A stretch of DNA of 16,506 nt from an uncultured Clostridia bacterium (lineage in GTDB: Bacteria > Bacillota > Clostridia > Oscillospirales > Oscillospiraceae), in NCBI GenBank assembly GCA_945918815.1, contig CAMEIU010000026.1, positions 1 through 16,506 of the forward strand, given 5' to 3'. Below the pieces are notes generated by a model that saw nothing but the letters and a program-made list of their open reading frames with translations, did not search any database and was not told the origin of the DNA. Of the stretch, positions 1 to 7,884 are shown in pieces; position 1 is the first letter of the stretch, and each line of letters opens with the position of its first letter. The position numbers and the translations under genes are program-made.

Positions 1-822
1 GAGCGGAGCCGCCTGCCGGAGGAAATCCTGGAGGAAGTGCAGGACCTCCTGTCCCAGGGCTACAAGGACATCACCCTCCTGGGCCAGAACGTCAACTCCT
101 ACGGCAAGGACCTGGGCCTCGGCATCGATTTCGCCGATTTGATGGCCCAAATCGCCGAGCTGCCCGGGGACTTCTGGCTGCGATTCATGACCAGCCATCC
201 CAAGGACGCCACCAAAAAGCTCTTTGACACCATGGCCTCCCATCCGAAGATCGCCAAGCAGTTCCACCTGCCCTTCCAGTCCGGCAACGACCGGGTTCTG
301 AAGACCATGAACCGGCGGTACACTGCGGAGCAATATCTGGCCCTGGCCGAGTACGGCCGCCAGGTCATGCCGGGGTTGGTCTTGACCAGCGACGTGATCG
401 TGGGCTTCCCCGGCGAGACCGACGAGGAATTTGAAGATACCATCAAGCTGATTGAGAAGGTGCGTTATGACGCCCTGTTCACCTTTATCTACTCCCCCCG
501 CAAGGGCACTCCGGCGGCGGAAATGCCGGACCCGGCCACCAAAGAGGACAAGAACCGCCGCTTCGACAAGCTCATCGCCGTCCAGAACCGGATCTCCGAG
601 GAAAAGCACCGGGAATACGTGGGCAAGACCTACCGGGTCCTGGTGGACGGCCGGGAGGACGGCCAGCTGACCGCCCGCACCGAAGGCGGACGGCTGGTCC
701 GCTTTGAAGGAGACGACAGCCTCATCGGACAGTTTATTTATGTGGAAATCACCAGCAGCACCACCTGGAGCCTGACCGGCAGACTGCCCGAAAACTGCGA
801 CTGCCACGGAAATTTGGTTTAA
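1..822 (+). CDS. miaB: MiaB, tRNA-2-methylthio-N6-dimethylallyladenosine synthase (3' part, 5' end off window)
   Basis: This is the C-terminal 273 residues of MiaB, the radical-SAM methylthiotransferase that adds a methylthio group to N6-isopentenyladenosine at tRNA position 37. The reading frame is open from base 1 (ERSRLPEEILEE precedes the first possible internal start), so the gene enters from outside the window and the GTG at 37 is not its start. Family motifs visible are ITLLGQNVNSYG, MTSHPKD, HLPFQSGNDRVLKTMNRRY and TSDVIVGFPGETDEEF. The last 65 or so residues form a TRAM RNA-binding domain. The N-terminal UPF0004 domain and the CxxxCxxC cluster motif lie upstream of the window. It works on the product of MiaA, which is encoded further down the same operon. 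MutS follows after 62 bases. Confidence 0.96.
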   Translation, partial: ERSRLPEEILEEVQDLLSQGYKDITLLGQNVNSYGKDLGLGIDFADLMAQIAELPGDFWLRFMTSHPKDATKKLFDTMASHPKIAKQFHLPFQSGNDRVLKTMNRRYTAEQYLALAEYGRQVMPGLVLTSDVIVGFPGETDEEFEDTIKLIEKVRYDALFTFIYSPRKGTPAAEMPDPATKEDKNRRFDKLIAVQNRISEEKHREYVGKTYRVLVDGREDGQLTARTEGGRLVRFEGDDSLIGQFIYVEITSSTTWSLTGRLPENCDCHGNLV

Positions 823-841
823 TCTTTGGAATCCATTCGTA

Positions 842-865
842 GGGGCGATCATGAAATTCTATCGC
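842..865 (+). repeat. Partial GGGGCGA-type palindrome in the miaB-mutS junction
   Basis: The start, GTAGGGGCGAT, matches the larger palindromes at 7694-7799 and 13733-13799. GCGAT (845-849) can pair with ATCGC (861-865) around an 11-base loop. It ends just before the mutS ribosome binding site and looks like a decayed or minimal copy of that repeat. Confidence 0.5.
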
Positions 866-884
866 GACGGAAAGGAGTTCTTCC

Positions 885-3476
885 ATGGCCGAGTTAACGC
901 CCATGATGAAACAATATCTGGAAATGAAGGAGCGCAATCCCGATTGCCTGCTGTTTTTCCGCCTGGGGGACTTCTATGAAATGTTCGCCGAGGACGCCAA
1001 GCTGGTGTCCAAGGAGCTGGACCTGACCCTGACCACCCGGGACCGGGGCAAGGCCAAGGAGGACCAGACGCCCATGTGCGGCGTGCCCTTCCATTCTTCG
1101 GAAAGCTACATTGCCCGGCTGGTGGCGAAGGGCTATAAGGTCGCCATCTGCGAGCAGATGGAGGACCCGGCCCTGGCCAAGGGCCTGGTGAAGCGGGACA
1201 TCATCCGGGTGGTCTCTCCCGGCACCGTCACCGAAAGCTCCATGCTGGATGAGAGCCGCAACAACTATTTTGCCTGCGCCTTCGGAGAGGCACGCCAGTT
1301 TGGCCTGTGCTTCTGCGACATCTCCACGGGCATGTTCAGCGCGACTTTGGCCACGGATGCCGACAAACTGGTGGACGAGCTGGGCCGCTTCCAGCCCACG
1401 GAGCTGCTCTTAGGCGGCACAGCCGTTGACGAGCCGGTATTGCAGGAGGCGCTGCGGCAGCGGCTCTCCTGCTGTGTGGAACGAGGCGGCGGCATGGAGT
1501 TTGACTTTGACGCGGCCCGCACCCTGGTGGAGGAACAATTCCACAATTCCCTGGAGAATCTGGGCCTCGGCGCCGCCCCGGCGGTGGTCCGGGCGGCGGG
1601 GGCCTTATTGAAAGCCTTGTGGGAGAATCAGAAATCCGACCTGCCCCATGTGCGGGAGCTGGATTACTATCTCTCCGGCAAATTCATGGACCTGGACCTG
1701 ACCGCCCGCCGGAATCTGGAATTGACCCAGACCATGCGGGGCGGCGAAAAGCGGGGGAGCCTCTTGTGGGTTTTGGACAAGACCAAGACCGCCATGGGCA
1801 GCCGGTTGCTCCGCAGCTGGCTGGAAAAGCCCCTTCTCAATCCCCAACAGATCAACAAGCGGCTGGAGGCCGTGGCCGAATTGGTGGACGACACCGTGGC
1901 GAGAGAGGAATTGATCCTCTTATTAAAAGAAGTCAGCGACCTGGAGCGGGTCATGGCCCGCATCGTCACCGGCACCTGCAACTGCCGGGACTTCCGGCAG
2001 CTGTCCAACGGCGCGGCCCGGCTGCCGGAAATCAAGGCCGCTCTGGGCCAGAGAAGCAGCAGCCTGTGGCAGATTCTCTATGAGGAACTGGACGATCTCC
2101 ACGATTTGAAGGACGAAATCGACCGCTCCATCGTGGACGATCCCCCCTTCACCATCCGGGAGGGCGGCATGATCCGGCCCGGCTGCAATGAAGAGCTGGA
2201 CCGGCTCCACGACATCATGTCCGGCGGCAAGGGAACCCTGGCAGAGATTGAGGCCCGGGAAAAGGAAAAGACCGGCATCAAAAATCTCCGGGTGGGCTTC
2301 AACCGGGTTTTTGGCTACTATATTGAAGTCGCCAAGGGGCAGGTCAATCTGGTTCCCAAGGATTACATCCGCAAGCAGACCCTGGCCAACGGTGAGCGGT
2401 ACATCACGGAGGAATTGAAGGAGCTGGAGGATACCATCCTCAACGCCAAGGACCGGATCGCCGGTCTGGAATACGAAATTTTCTCCGATCTCCGGCAGCG
2501 TCTGGCGGACCAGGCCCAGCGGGTCCAGGCCACTGCCGCCGCCGTGGCCGCCGCCGACGTGTTAAGCTGCTTCGCGGCCAACGCCGTGAAGAACAACTAC
2601 TGCCGTCCCGAGGTGGACCTGTCCGGCAGCCTACAGATTGAGGCGGGCCGTCATCCGGTGGTGGAGCAGGTCCTGAAGGGCCAGCTGTTCGTGCCCAACG
2701 ACACGAAGCTGGGCATGGAGGGCTGCCAGGTGGCCATCATCACCGGTCCCAACATGGCCGGTAAATCCACCTACATGCGCCAGGTGGCGCTGATCGTCCT
2801 CATGGCCCAGATGGGCAGCTTTGTCCCGGCCAAGTCCGCCCGCATCGGCGTGGTGGACCGGCTGTTCACCAGAATCGGCGCCTCCGACGATCTGGCCTCC
2901 GGCCAGTCCACCTTCATGGTGGAAATGCAGGAGGTGGCGGACATTTTGAAGCACGCCACGTCCAGGAGCCTTCTGATTCTCGACGAGATCGGCCGGGGCA
3001 CCTCCACCTATGACGGCATGTCCATCGCCCGGGCCGTACTGGAATACGCCGCCGACAAGCGGACCCTGGGGGCCAAGACATTGTTCGCCACCCACTACCA
3101 TGAGCTGACGGACATTGAAAATGAACTGCCCGGCGTGAAAAATTACAACATTTCCGTGAAAAAGCGCCAGGGTGAGATGATCTTCCTCCGGAAAATCGTC
3201 CCCGGGGCGGCAGACCAGAGCTACGGCGTGGAAGTCGCCAAGCTGGCGGGCCTGCCGGACAGGGTCATCAGCCGGGCCACAGCCATTTTGAAGGAGCTGG
3301 AAGCCCAGGGCGGCCACACGCCCAAGGAGGTCCAGCCCGCGGTGGAGGATCAGGTGTCCCTCATGGACCTGGACGCCGTCTCCATCCGCGACAAGCTGGC
3401 CGGAATCACCGTGGAGACGTTGACCCCCATCGAAGCCATGAACGTGCTGTATCAATTGAAGCAGATGATCCGGTAA
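885..3476 (+). CDS. mutS: DNA mismatch repair protein MutS
   Basis: An 863-residue MutS, the normal full length, which binds mismatches and small loops in DNA and recruits MutL in an ATP-dependent way. The mismatch-reading Phe-x-Glu motif is at residues 30-32 (FYE in LGDFYEMF). The connector, lever and clamp domains follow. The ATPase has Walker A GPNMAGKST at residues 621-629, Walker B ILDEIGRGTS with D700 and E701, and the conserved FATHYHEL. The C-terminus (LTPIEAMNVLYQLKQMIR) is the usual short dimerisation tail. The ATG at 885 is supported by AAAGGAG at 871-877. All key residues are present, so it should be active. It is co-directional with mutL, which is separated from it by two accessory genes. 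Confidence 0.98.
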   Translation: MAELTPMMKQYLEMKERNPDCLLFFRLGDFYEMFAEDAKLVSKELDLTLTTRDRGKAKEDQTPMCGVPFHSSESYIARLVAKGYKVAICEQMEDPALAKGLVKRDIIRVVSPGTVTESSMLDESRNNYFACAFGEARQFGLCFCDISTGMFSATLATDADKLVDELGRFQPTELLLGGTAVDEPVLQEALRQRLSCCVERGGGMEFDFDAARTLVEEQFHNSLENLGLGAAPAVVRAAGALLKALWENQKSDLPHVRELDYYLSGKFMDLDLTARRNLELTQTMRGGEKRGSLLWVLDKTKTAMGSRLLRSWLEKPLLNPQQINKRLEAVAELVDDTVAREELILLLKEVSDLERVMARIVTGTCNCRDFRQLSNGAARLPEIKAALGQRSSSLWQILYEELDDLHDLKDEIDRSIVDDPPFTIREGGMIRPGCNEELDRLHDIMSGGKGTLAEIEAREKEKTGIKNLRVGFNRVFGYYIEVAKGQVNLVPKDYIRKQTLANGERYITEELKELEDTILNAKDRIAGLEYEIFSDLRQRLADQAQRVQATAAAVAAADVLSCFAANAVKNNYCRPEVDLSGSLQIEAGRHPVVEQVLKGQLFVPNDTKLGMEGCQVAIITGPNMAGKSTYMRQVALIVLMAQMGSFVPAKSARIGVVDRLFTRIGASDDLASGQSTFMVEMQEVADILKHATSRSLLILDEIGRGTSTYDGMSIARAVLEYAADKRTLGAKTLFATHYHELTDIENELPGVKNYNISVKKRQGEMIFLRKIVPGAADQSYGVEVAKLAGLPDRVISRATAILKELEAQGGHTPKEVQPAVEDQVSLMDLDAVSIRDKLAGITVETLTPIEAMNVLYQLKQMIR

Positions 3477-3532
3477 AACCCTCGCACTGCCTCTGAGGGG
3501 GCACGAGGGGTGCATGCAAAGGAGGTATCCTT

Positions 3533-4237
3533 TTGGCCAACGCCAAATCCTATTCCCTCGGTCCAGGCCTCTCCACGGCAGAGAAGGTGGCGGGATTCTG
3601 CTACCTGCCGTTTTATGTGGTCCTGCTGGCCCTGATTCTGCAATATCTCTCCGGCCTGCTGGGGTTCCGTCTGACCATGCTGCAAATCAATATCTGCTAC
3701 TTCGTCATCAACTGCCTCATGGTCTGGATCATTTTTCACAATTTCCTGCTCCGCAGCTTCCGGGCCATCCGGTTCTGGGAGCTGATCCAGGCTTTGATCC
3801 TGGGCTTCGTCCTCTATTACGCGGGCAATTTCCTGTATTCTCTGATTCTCGGCTGGCTGGACCTGTCGGTCACCAGCTATAACGACCAGACCGTCCTGGA
3901 GCTGGCGTCCCAAAGCCGGGCCGCCATGGTGATCTGCGGGGTGATTCTGGCCCCCATGATCGAGGAAACCCTGGTCCGCGGCCTGCTGTTCGGCGTCATC
4001 CGCCGGAAAAGCCGCATCGCCGCCTACGCCGTGACCATCCTCTTCTTCGCCGCCATCCATGTGTGGCAGTACGTCCTGCTGTACGACTGGAAGTCCGTCC
4101 TGCTGGCGGCCCTGCAATACGTCCCCGCCGGCATCGCCCTGGGCTGGACCTACGAAAAGTCCAACACCATCTGGGCCCCGATTCTGCTGCACATGGTCAT
4201 CAACGCCATTTCGTTTGGCGTAATGTCGATTCTTTAA
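3533..4237 (+). CDS. CPBP-family intramembrane glutamic endopeptidase (TTG start)
   Basis: A 234-residue membrane protein of the CPBP (Abi/CAAX protease-like, Rce1-related) family. The three signature motifs are intact: EETLVR at residues 144-149 (EExxxR), FFAAIH ending at H176 (FxxxH), and HMVIN at 220-224 (HxxxN). Several hydrophobic stretches (about residues 23-45, 52-72, 83-108, 131-145, 162-178 and 187-204) are consistent with a polytopic membrane enzyme. The start is TTG at 3533, chosen because AAAGGAGGT (3518-3526) lies about 6 bases upstream. Family members process membrane-embedded or prenylated peptides, and some confer bacteriocin self-immunity, but nothing here identifies the substrate. 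It sits inside the mismatch-repair operon between mutS and mutL, with no obvious functional link. Confidence 0.9.
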   Translation: MANAKSYSLGPGLSTAEKVAGFCYLPFYVVLLALILQYLSGLLGFRLTMLQINICYFVINCLMVWIIFHNFLLRSFRAIRFWELIQALILGFVLYYAGNFLYSLILGWLDLSVTSYNDQTVLELASQSRAAMVICGVILAPMIEETLVRGLLFGVIRRKSRIAAYAVTILFFAAIHVWQYVLLYDWKSVLLAALQYVPAGIALGWTYEKSNTIWAPILLHMVINAISFGVMSIL

Positions 4238-4291
4238 TTGACAATTGATAATTGACAATTGACAATGAATGTATCCCCTTCGGGGATGATT
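4238..4291 (+). repeat. Heptad-hairpin repeat, copy A
   Basis: Tandem TTGACAA/TTGATAA heptads from 4238 to about 4266, then a hairpin ATCCCC (4273-4278), loop TTC, GGGGAT (4282-4287), then GATT. It is the left arm of the inverted pair around the four-helix-bundle gene. The heptads contain TTGACA, identical to a sigma-A -35 box, pointing toward that gene. I see no correctly spaced -10: the TATAAC at 4291 is 26 bases away from the nearest one. Confidence 0.8.
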
Positions 4292-4306
4292 ATAACGAGG
4301 TGCCGT

Positions 4307-4657
4307 ATGAATGCAGTTTTACAGAAAAGCAAAGCGTTTGCGGTGCGGATGGTACGGCTTTGTCAGTATTTGCAGCGGGAAAAGCAGGAGTTCGCTTTAT
4401 CAAAGCAGCTTTTGCGAAGCGGCACCAGCATCGGCGCAAATATTCGGGAAGGTACGCAGGCCGTCAGCCGTCCGGATTTTATTTTGAAGTTTTCCATCGC
4501 TCTGAAAGAAAGCGTTGAGACCGAATACTGGCTTGAGCTTTTGTTTGAAACCGGCTATCTTACAGAGCCAGAATTTCGTTCTGCTTATCGTGACAACAAG
4601 GAACTGACAAAGCTCCTGACCGCCATCATCAATACGGCAAAAAGTTCAGCCAACTGA
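4307..4657 (+). CDS. Four-helix-bundle protein (S23 / 23S rRNA intervening-sequence protein family)
   Basis: A 116-residue, mostly helical, basic protein. The core TSIGANIREGTQAVSRPDF is the family signature (S23, TIGR02436/PF05635-like), preceded by LCQYLQREKQEFALSKQLLRSG and followed by KFSIALKESVETEYWLELL. Family members are classically encoded inside intervening sequences of 23S rRNA genes, and the fold is shared with the Avd accessory protein of diversity-generating retroelements; no biochemical role is settled. ATG 4307 is preferred over the upstream TTG at 4259 because ACGAGG (4295-4300) is well spaced and the extension would translate the repeat. The gene is more AT-rich than its neighbours and boxed by inverted repeats, which suggests horizontal arrival. 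No rRNA or reverse transcriptase is nearby, so it is a free-standing copy here. Confidence 0.88.
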   Translation: MNAVLQKSKAFAVRMVRLCQYLQREKQEFALSKQLLRSGTSIGANIREGTQAVSRPDFILKFSIALKESVETEYWLELLFETGYLTEPEFRSAYRDNKELTKLLTAIINTAKSSAN

Positions 4658-4664
4658 GTAAAAA

Positions 4665-4724
4665 TTCAATCGTCCCCGCAGGGGACACCATCATTGTCAA
4701 TTGTCCATTGTCAATTGTCAATTG
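4665..4724 (-). repeat. Heptad-hairpin repeat, copy B (inverted relative to copy A)
   Basis: Read on the minus strand: AATTGACAATTGACAATGG heptads, then a hairpin GTCCCC / GGGGAC (plus-strand 4672-4677 and 4681-4686, loop GCA on the plus strand), then GATTGAATTTT. Compared with copy A the outer stem pair changed from A-T to G-C on both sides, which keeps the pairing. The outer heptads run right up to the mutL ribosome binding site. Confidence 0.8.
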
Positions 4725-4743
4725 GAAAGGAGACCTTTCCTTT

Positions 4744-6684
4744 ATGCCCAAAATCCTGCAACTGGACCGCCATGTGGCGGATTTGATCGCCGCCGGTGAG
4801 GTGGTGGAGCGGCCGGCTTCCGCCGTGAAGGAATTGGTGGAGAACGCCGTGGACGCCGGGGCCTCCCAGGTCACGGTGGAAATCCAGAACGGCGGCATGA
4901 CCTACCTTCGCGTCACGGACAACGGCTGCGGCATCGCGCCGGAGGACGCGGAGACTGCCTTCCTGCGCCACGCCACCAGCAAGCTCCGCACCAAGGAGGA
5001 CCTGGCCGCCATCGGCACCCTGGGCTTCCGGGGCGAGGCATTGGCCGCCATCGCTTCCGTGTCCAAAATCGACCTTCTGACCAAAATGCAGGATCAGGAG
5101 GGCGTCAGCCTGCACCTGGAGGCCGGGCGGGTCCTGGACCATGCCCCGGCCGGCTGCCCTGACGGCACCACCATTGTGGTCCGGGACCTGTTCTACAACA
5201 CCCCGGCCCGCATGAAATTCATGAAGCGGGACTCGGTGGAAAGCTCCCAGGTGGCGGGCGCCGTCCAGCGGCAGGCTTTGGCCCATCCCGACGTGGCCTT
5301 CCGGCTCATCAAGGACGGGGAGACGGTCCTGCAAACCGCCGGAAACGGCGACCTCCACGGCACGGTCTATCAGGTCTTCGGCCGCCAGCTGGCCACGGAT
5401 ATGGTGGAGGTCAGGAGTCAGTGGGAGGATTTGAAGCTCTTCGGCTTCGTCACCAAGCCCACGGCCACCCGGGGCAACCGGAATTATCAGCAGTTCTTCG
5501 TCAACGGCCGCCCGGTGAAGTCCAAGCTCATGACCGCAGCCTTGGAGGAAGCCTACCAGAATCAGCTGATGGTGGGCCGCTTCCCCAGCTGCGTTCTATG
5601 CCTCACTCTGCCCAATGACGCCGTGGACGTCAACGTCCATCCGGCCAAGACCGAAGTGAAATTCGTCAACGAGCGGGCCGTCTTCGACTGCCTCCACTAC
5701 GGCGTTCTGTCGGCACTGAACAAGGCCCCCGGCCGCCCGGAGATGCAGCTGAACGCCCCCAAGCCCGCCGCCGAACCGGCTCCCAAGGCAGCCGCGGCCA
5801 AGCCAAAATCCGAAACCTTCCGCACCATGTCGGCCCAGGACTACCGGACCTTCGTCCAGGCTTTGGAGGAACGGCCCAAAAAGGCCCCCGCGCCGGAGGT
5901 GACCCGGGCCTTTACGGAAGCGCCCAAGCGGCAGACCGGCTTTGTCAGCCAGGTGCCGCCGGTCCGGGAGCATGTCCCCGCCGCCCAGGTCCGGCAGGAG
6001 GTTCAGCTTCCCAAGCCTGCCGCCCCGAATCCCGCACCCGCTCCCGCCGCGAAGCCTGCGCCCGTTCGGGAGCCCGCGCCCGCACCGGAGCAGACCGCCC
6101 TGGATCTGCCGGAGGCGGCCCCCTACCGGGTGGTGGGCGAGGTGCTGGACACCTACATCATCCTCGAGCAGGGCGACGCGGTGCTGTTCATGGACAAGCA
6201 CGCGGCCCACGAACGGATTCTCTTTGAGAAATTGAAGCAGGACGACAGCCCCATCATGGCCCAGGTCCTGCTGGTCCCCCTGACCGCCAACCTGACTCAG
6301 GAGGAAGCGGCGGTAATCCTGGACAACCGGGTGCTGCTGGAACGCTACGGCTATGAGGTGGAAGACTTCGGCGGCGGCACGGTGCTGGTCCGCCAGATTC
6401 CCGCCGAGCTGGACGAAAGCCAGGCGGAAAGCGCCCTGGAGCAGCTGGCCGCCGACCTGATGGATGGCACGTCCTCGGACCCCAAGTCCCTGCGGGGCGC
6501 CATGCTCCACACCATCGCCTGCAAAGCCGCCATCAAAGCCGGCTGGCACACGGAGCCGAAGGAACGGGACGCCCTGGTCCGCCAGGTCATGGAGCGGGAC
6601 GACATCAAATACTGCCCCCACGGCAGACCGGTGATCACAACGCTGACAAAAAAGCAATTGGAGAAGCAGTTTAAGCGCGCATAG
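4744..6684 (+). CDS. mutL: DNA mismatch repair endonuclease MutL
   Basis: A 646-residue MutL, the ATPase and nicking endonuclease that acts after MutS. The N-terminal GHKL ATPase shows ELVENAVDAGA (catalytic E30, Mg-binding N34), DNGCGI starting at D59, TLGFRGEALAAI and DLFYNTPAR. A Pro/Ala/Lys-rich linker spans roughly residues 340-455. The C-terminal domain has the endonuclease motif DKHAAHERILFE (484-495), ACKAAIKAG, and the metal-site CPHGRP beginning at C624, so this is a nicking-competent MutL of the type found in bacteria lacking MutH. The ATG at 4744 is used because the canonical MutL N-terminus (PKILQLDRHVADLIAAGEVV) starts there and AAAGGAG (4726-4732) precedes it. A further upstream in-frame TTG at 4708 lies inside the heptad repeat and is not credible. 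Confidence 0.97.
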   Translation: MPKILQLDRHVADLIAAGEVVERPASAVKELVENAVDAGASQVTVEIQNGGMTYLRVTDNGCGIAPEDAETAFLRHATSKLRTKEDLAAIGTLGFRGEALAAIASVSKIDLLTKMQDQEGVSLHLEAGRVLDHAPAGCPDGTTIVVRDLFYNTPARMKFMKRDSVESSQVAGAVQRQALAHPDVAFRLIKDGETVLQTAGNGDLHGTVYQVFGRQLATDMVEVRSQWEDLKLFGFVTKPTATRGNRNYQQFFVNGRPVKSKLMTAALEEAYQNQLMVGRFPSCVLCLTLPNDAVDVNVHPAKTEVKFVNERAVFDCLHYGVLSALNKAPGRPEMQLNAPKPAAEPAPKAAAAKPKSETFRTMSAQDYRTFVQALEERPKKAPAPEVTRAFTEAPKRQTGFVSQVPPVREHVPAAQVRQEVQLPKPAAPNPAPAPAAKPAPVREPAPAPEQTALDLPEAAPYRVVGEVLDTYIILEQGDAVLFMDKHAAHERILFEKLKQDDSPIMAQVLLVPLTANLTQEEAAVILDNRVLLERYGYEVEDFGGGTVLVRQIPAELDESQAESALEQLAADLMDGTSSDPKSLRGAMLHTIACKAAIKAGWHTEPKERDALVRQVMERDDIKYCPHGRPVITTLTKKQLEKQFKRA

Positions 6685-6693
6685 CGTGTTGTT

Positions 6694-6714
6694 GGGGCGG
6701 CTACCAGCCGCCCC
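6694..6714. repeat. GGGGCGGCT / AGCCGCCCC palindrome between mutL and miaA
   Basis: A perfect 9-base inverted repeat (6694-6702 and 6706-6714) with a 3-base loop, followed by TACGAG. It resembles a core-only version of the larger GTAGGGGCGA elements, which also end in CCCCTACGA. There is no following T-tract, so it is not a canonical intrinsic terminator. Confidence 0.75.
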
Positions 6715-6736
6715 TACGAGAAACGAGGTGATCTGC

Positions 6737-7669
6737 ATGTCCGCACCATCTATCCTCTGCGTCGTCGGTCCCACGGCTTCCGGCAAGACCCGGCTGGCTG
6801 TGGAGCTGGCCAAGGCCCTTCACGGCGAGGTCCTGTCCTGCGATTCCATGCAGATCTACCGCCGCATGGACATCGGCACCGCCAAGCCCACGCCGGAAGA
6901 GACCCAGGGGGTCCCCCATCATATGATCGACGTCATCGGGCTGGAGGAGCCCTTCTCCGTGGGCCGCTATGTGGAAATGGCGGACCCGATCTTGCAGGAC
7001 ATTCTAAGTCGCGGCAAGACCTGCGTCCTCTGCGGCGGCACGGGCCTGTATGCGGACAGCCTGATGGCGGGCCGGACCTTCGCTCCCTACCCGGAGACGG
7101 GCCGCCGCCAGGAATTGGAGGCCCTGGCAGACCGGGAGGGCACGGAAGCGGTCCTGGAAAAGCTCCGGGCCGTGGACCCGGACAGCGCGGAACGGCTCCA
7201 TCCGGGCAACCGGCGGCGGATCATCCGGGCCATGGAGGTCTATCTGGAGACCGGCAAGACCATAACCCAGCACAATCTGGAGACCCAGGCCGTGCCGCCC
7301 AAATACCATCCCCTGTGGATCGGCCTGGACTTTACCGACCGGGCGGATCTGTACCGCCGCATCGACCGGCGGGTGGATCTCATGATGGAGGACGGCCTCC
7401 TGGACGAAATTCAAAGGCTCCTGTCCGAAGGCGTCCCGCCCACGGCCACCAGCCTCCAGGCCATCGGCTACAAGGAACCCATGGCCGCCCTCCGGGGCGA
7501 AATGACCATGGAGGAAGCCGTGGAAAAGGTGAAGCAGGAAAGCCGGAGATACGCCAAGCGGCAGCTGACCTGGTTCCGGAGAAACAAAGAAATCCACTGG
7601 ATCATGCAGGAGGAACCGGTTGATTTTCAGCATACCTGGCAGGAAGTACAGCGGATCATAGAGGATTGA
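6737..7669 (+). CDS. miaA: tRNA dimethylallyltransferase MiaA
   Basis: A 310-residue MiaA, which transfers a dimethylallyl group to adenosine 37 of tRNAs reading codons that start with U; MiaB then adds the methylthio group. The P-loop is GPTASGKT at residues 11-18. Further family motifs are SCDSMQIYRRMDIGTAKPT, VPHHMIDV, GGTGLYADSL, LQAIGYKE and YAKRQLTWFRRN near the C-terminus. ATG 6737 is chosen because GAGGTGA (6725-6731) is correctly spaced and the first residues lead straight into the P-loop strand. The longer in-frame start at 6686 would translate the intergenic palindrome. Confidence 0.97.
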   Translation: MSAPSILCVVGPTASGKTRLAVELAKALHGEVLSCDSMQIYRRMDIGTAKPTPEETQGVPHHMIDVIGLEEPFSVGRYVEMADPILQDILSRGKTCVLCGGTGLYADSLMAGRTFAPYPETGRRQELEALADREGTEAVLEKLRAVDPDSAERLHPGNRRRIIRAMEVYLETGKTITQHNLETQAVPPKYHPLWIGLDFTDRADLYRRIDRRVDLMMEDGLLDEIQRLLSEGVPPTATSLQAIGYKEPMAALRGEMTMEEAVEKVKQESRRYAKRQLTWFRRNKEIHWIMQEEPVDFQHTWQEVQRIIED

Positions 7670-7693
7670 ATGCACCCGACGGATACTCCCTTC

Positions 7694-7799
7694 GCAGGGG
7701 CGACCCTTGCGGTCGCCCGGTCGTGCGCACGGCGGGCGACGCGCCCGAGCCGCGAAGCGGCGGCAAAGTGCCCTTAGGGCACAAGGGTCGCCCCTACGA
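7694..7799. repeat. Large GGGGCGA palindromic repeat between miaA and hfq
   Basis: Begins GCAGGGGCGACCCTTGCGG and ends with the inverted arm CAAGGGTCGCCCCTACGA. The interior contains small secondary hairpins, CCGCGAAGCGG and GTGCCCTTAGGGCAC. It matches the element at 13733-13799 in both arms. With heptad-hairpin copy C it fills most of the 283 bases between miaA and hfq. No gene is present in this gap. Confidence 0.8.
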
Positions 7800-7822
7800 C
7801 ATTTTAGGATCGTGCGTTCAAA

Positions 7823-7884
7823 AATTCCAATTCGTCGCGTCAGCGACACATCCATTGTCCATTGTCCATTGTCCATTGTCCATT
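7823..7884 (-). repeat. Heptad-hairpin repeat, copy C
   Basis: On the minus strand: four to five TGGACAA heptads (plus 7852-7884), then a hairpin GTCGC / GCGAC (plus 7834-7838 and 7843-7847, loop of 4), then AATTGGAATTTTT. The stem sequence differs from copies A, B, D and E but is fully paired. Unlike A/B and D/E, no inverted partner is visible on the other side of the adjacent GGGGCGA palindrome. Confidence 0.75.

Larger units (their letters stand above)
4238..4725. mobile_element. Inverted-repeat-bounded cassette carrying a four-helix-bundle gene
   Basis: About 490 bases that begin directly after the CPBP stop codon (TAA 4235-4237) and end where the mutL ribosome binding site begins. The two ends are inverted copies of one repeat of about 56 bases, with roughly 48 of 56 aligned positions identical by eye. 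Each consists of outer AATTGACAATTGA heptads followed inward by a short hairpin and GATT. The interior is one small gene that is visibly more AT-rich than the operon around it. There is no transposase, so this would be a non-autonomous or passively maintained unit. Its mobility is inferred from structure and composition only. Confidence 0.6.

Noticed and set aside
3479..3508. Terminator after mutS (CCTCG ... CGAGG hairpin)
   Set aside because: The stem has a bulge and no T-tract follows; the CPBP ribosome binding site comes right after, so at most it is a weak hairpin.
2631..3515. 294-residue minus-strand ORF opposite the mutS ATPase domain
   Set aside because: Antisense shadow; the opposite strand encodes intact Walker motifs.
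4307..4657. Intervening sequence of a 23S rRNA gene
   Set aside because: The gene is flanked by protein-coding genes, with no rRNA sequence on either side.
4238..4725. Diversity-generating retroelement, suggested by the Avd-like fold of the four-helix-bundle protein
   Set aside because: No reverse transcriptase, template repeat or variable repeat is visible nearby; S23-type annotation fits better.
5596..6813. 405-residue minus-strand ORF opposite mutL
   Set aside because: Antisense shadow over conserved MutL domains with no motifs of its own.
7852..7884. CRISPR-like array in the tandem heptads
   Set aside because: Units are 7 bases with no spacers between them and no cas genes in the window.
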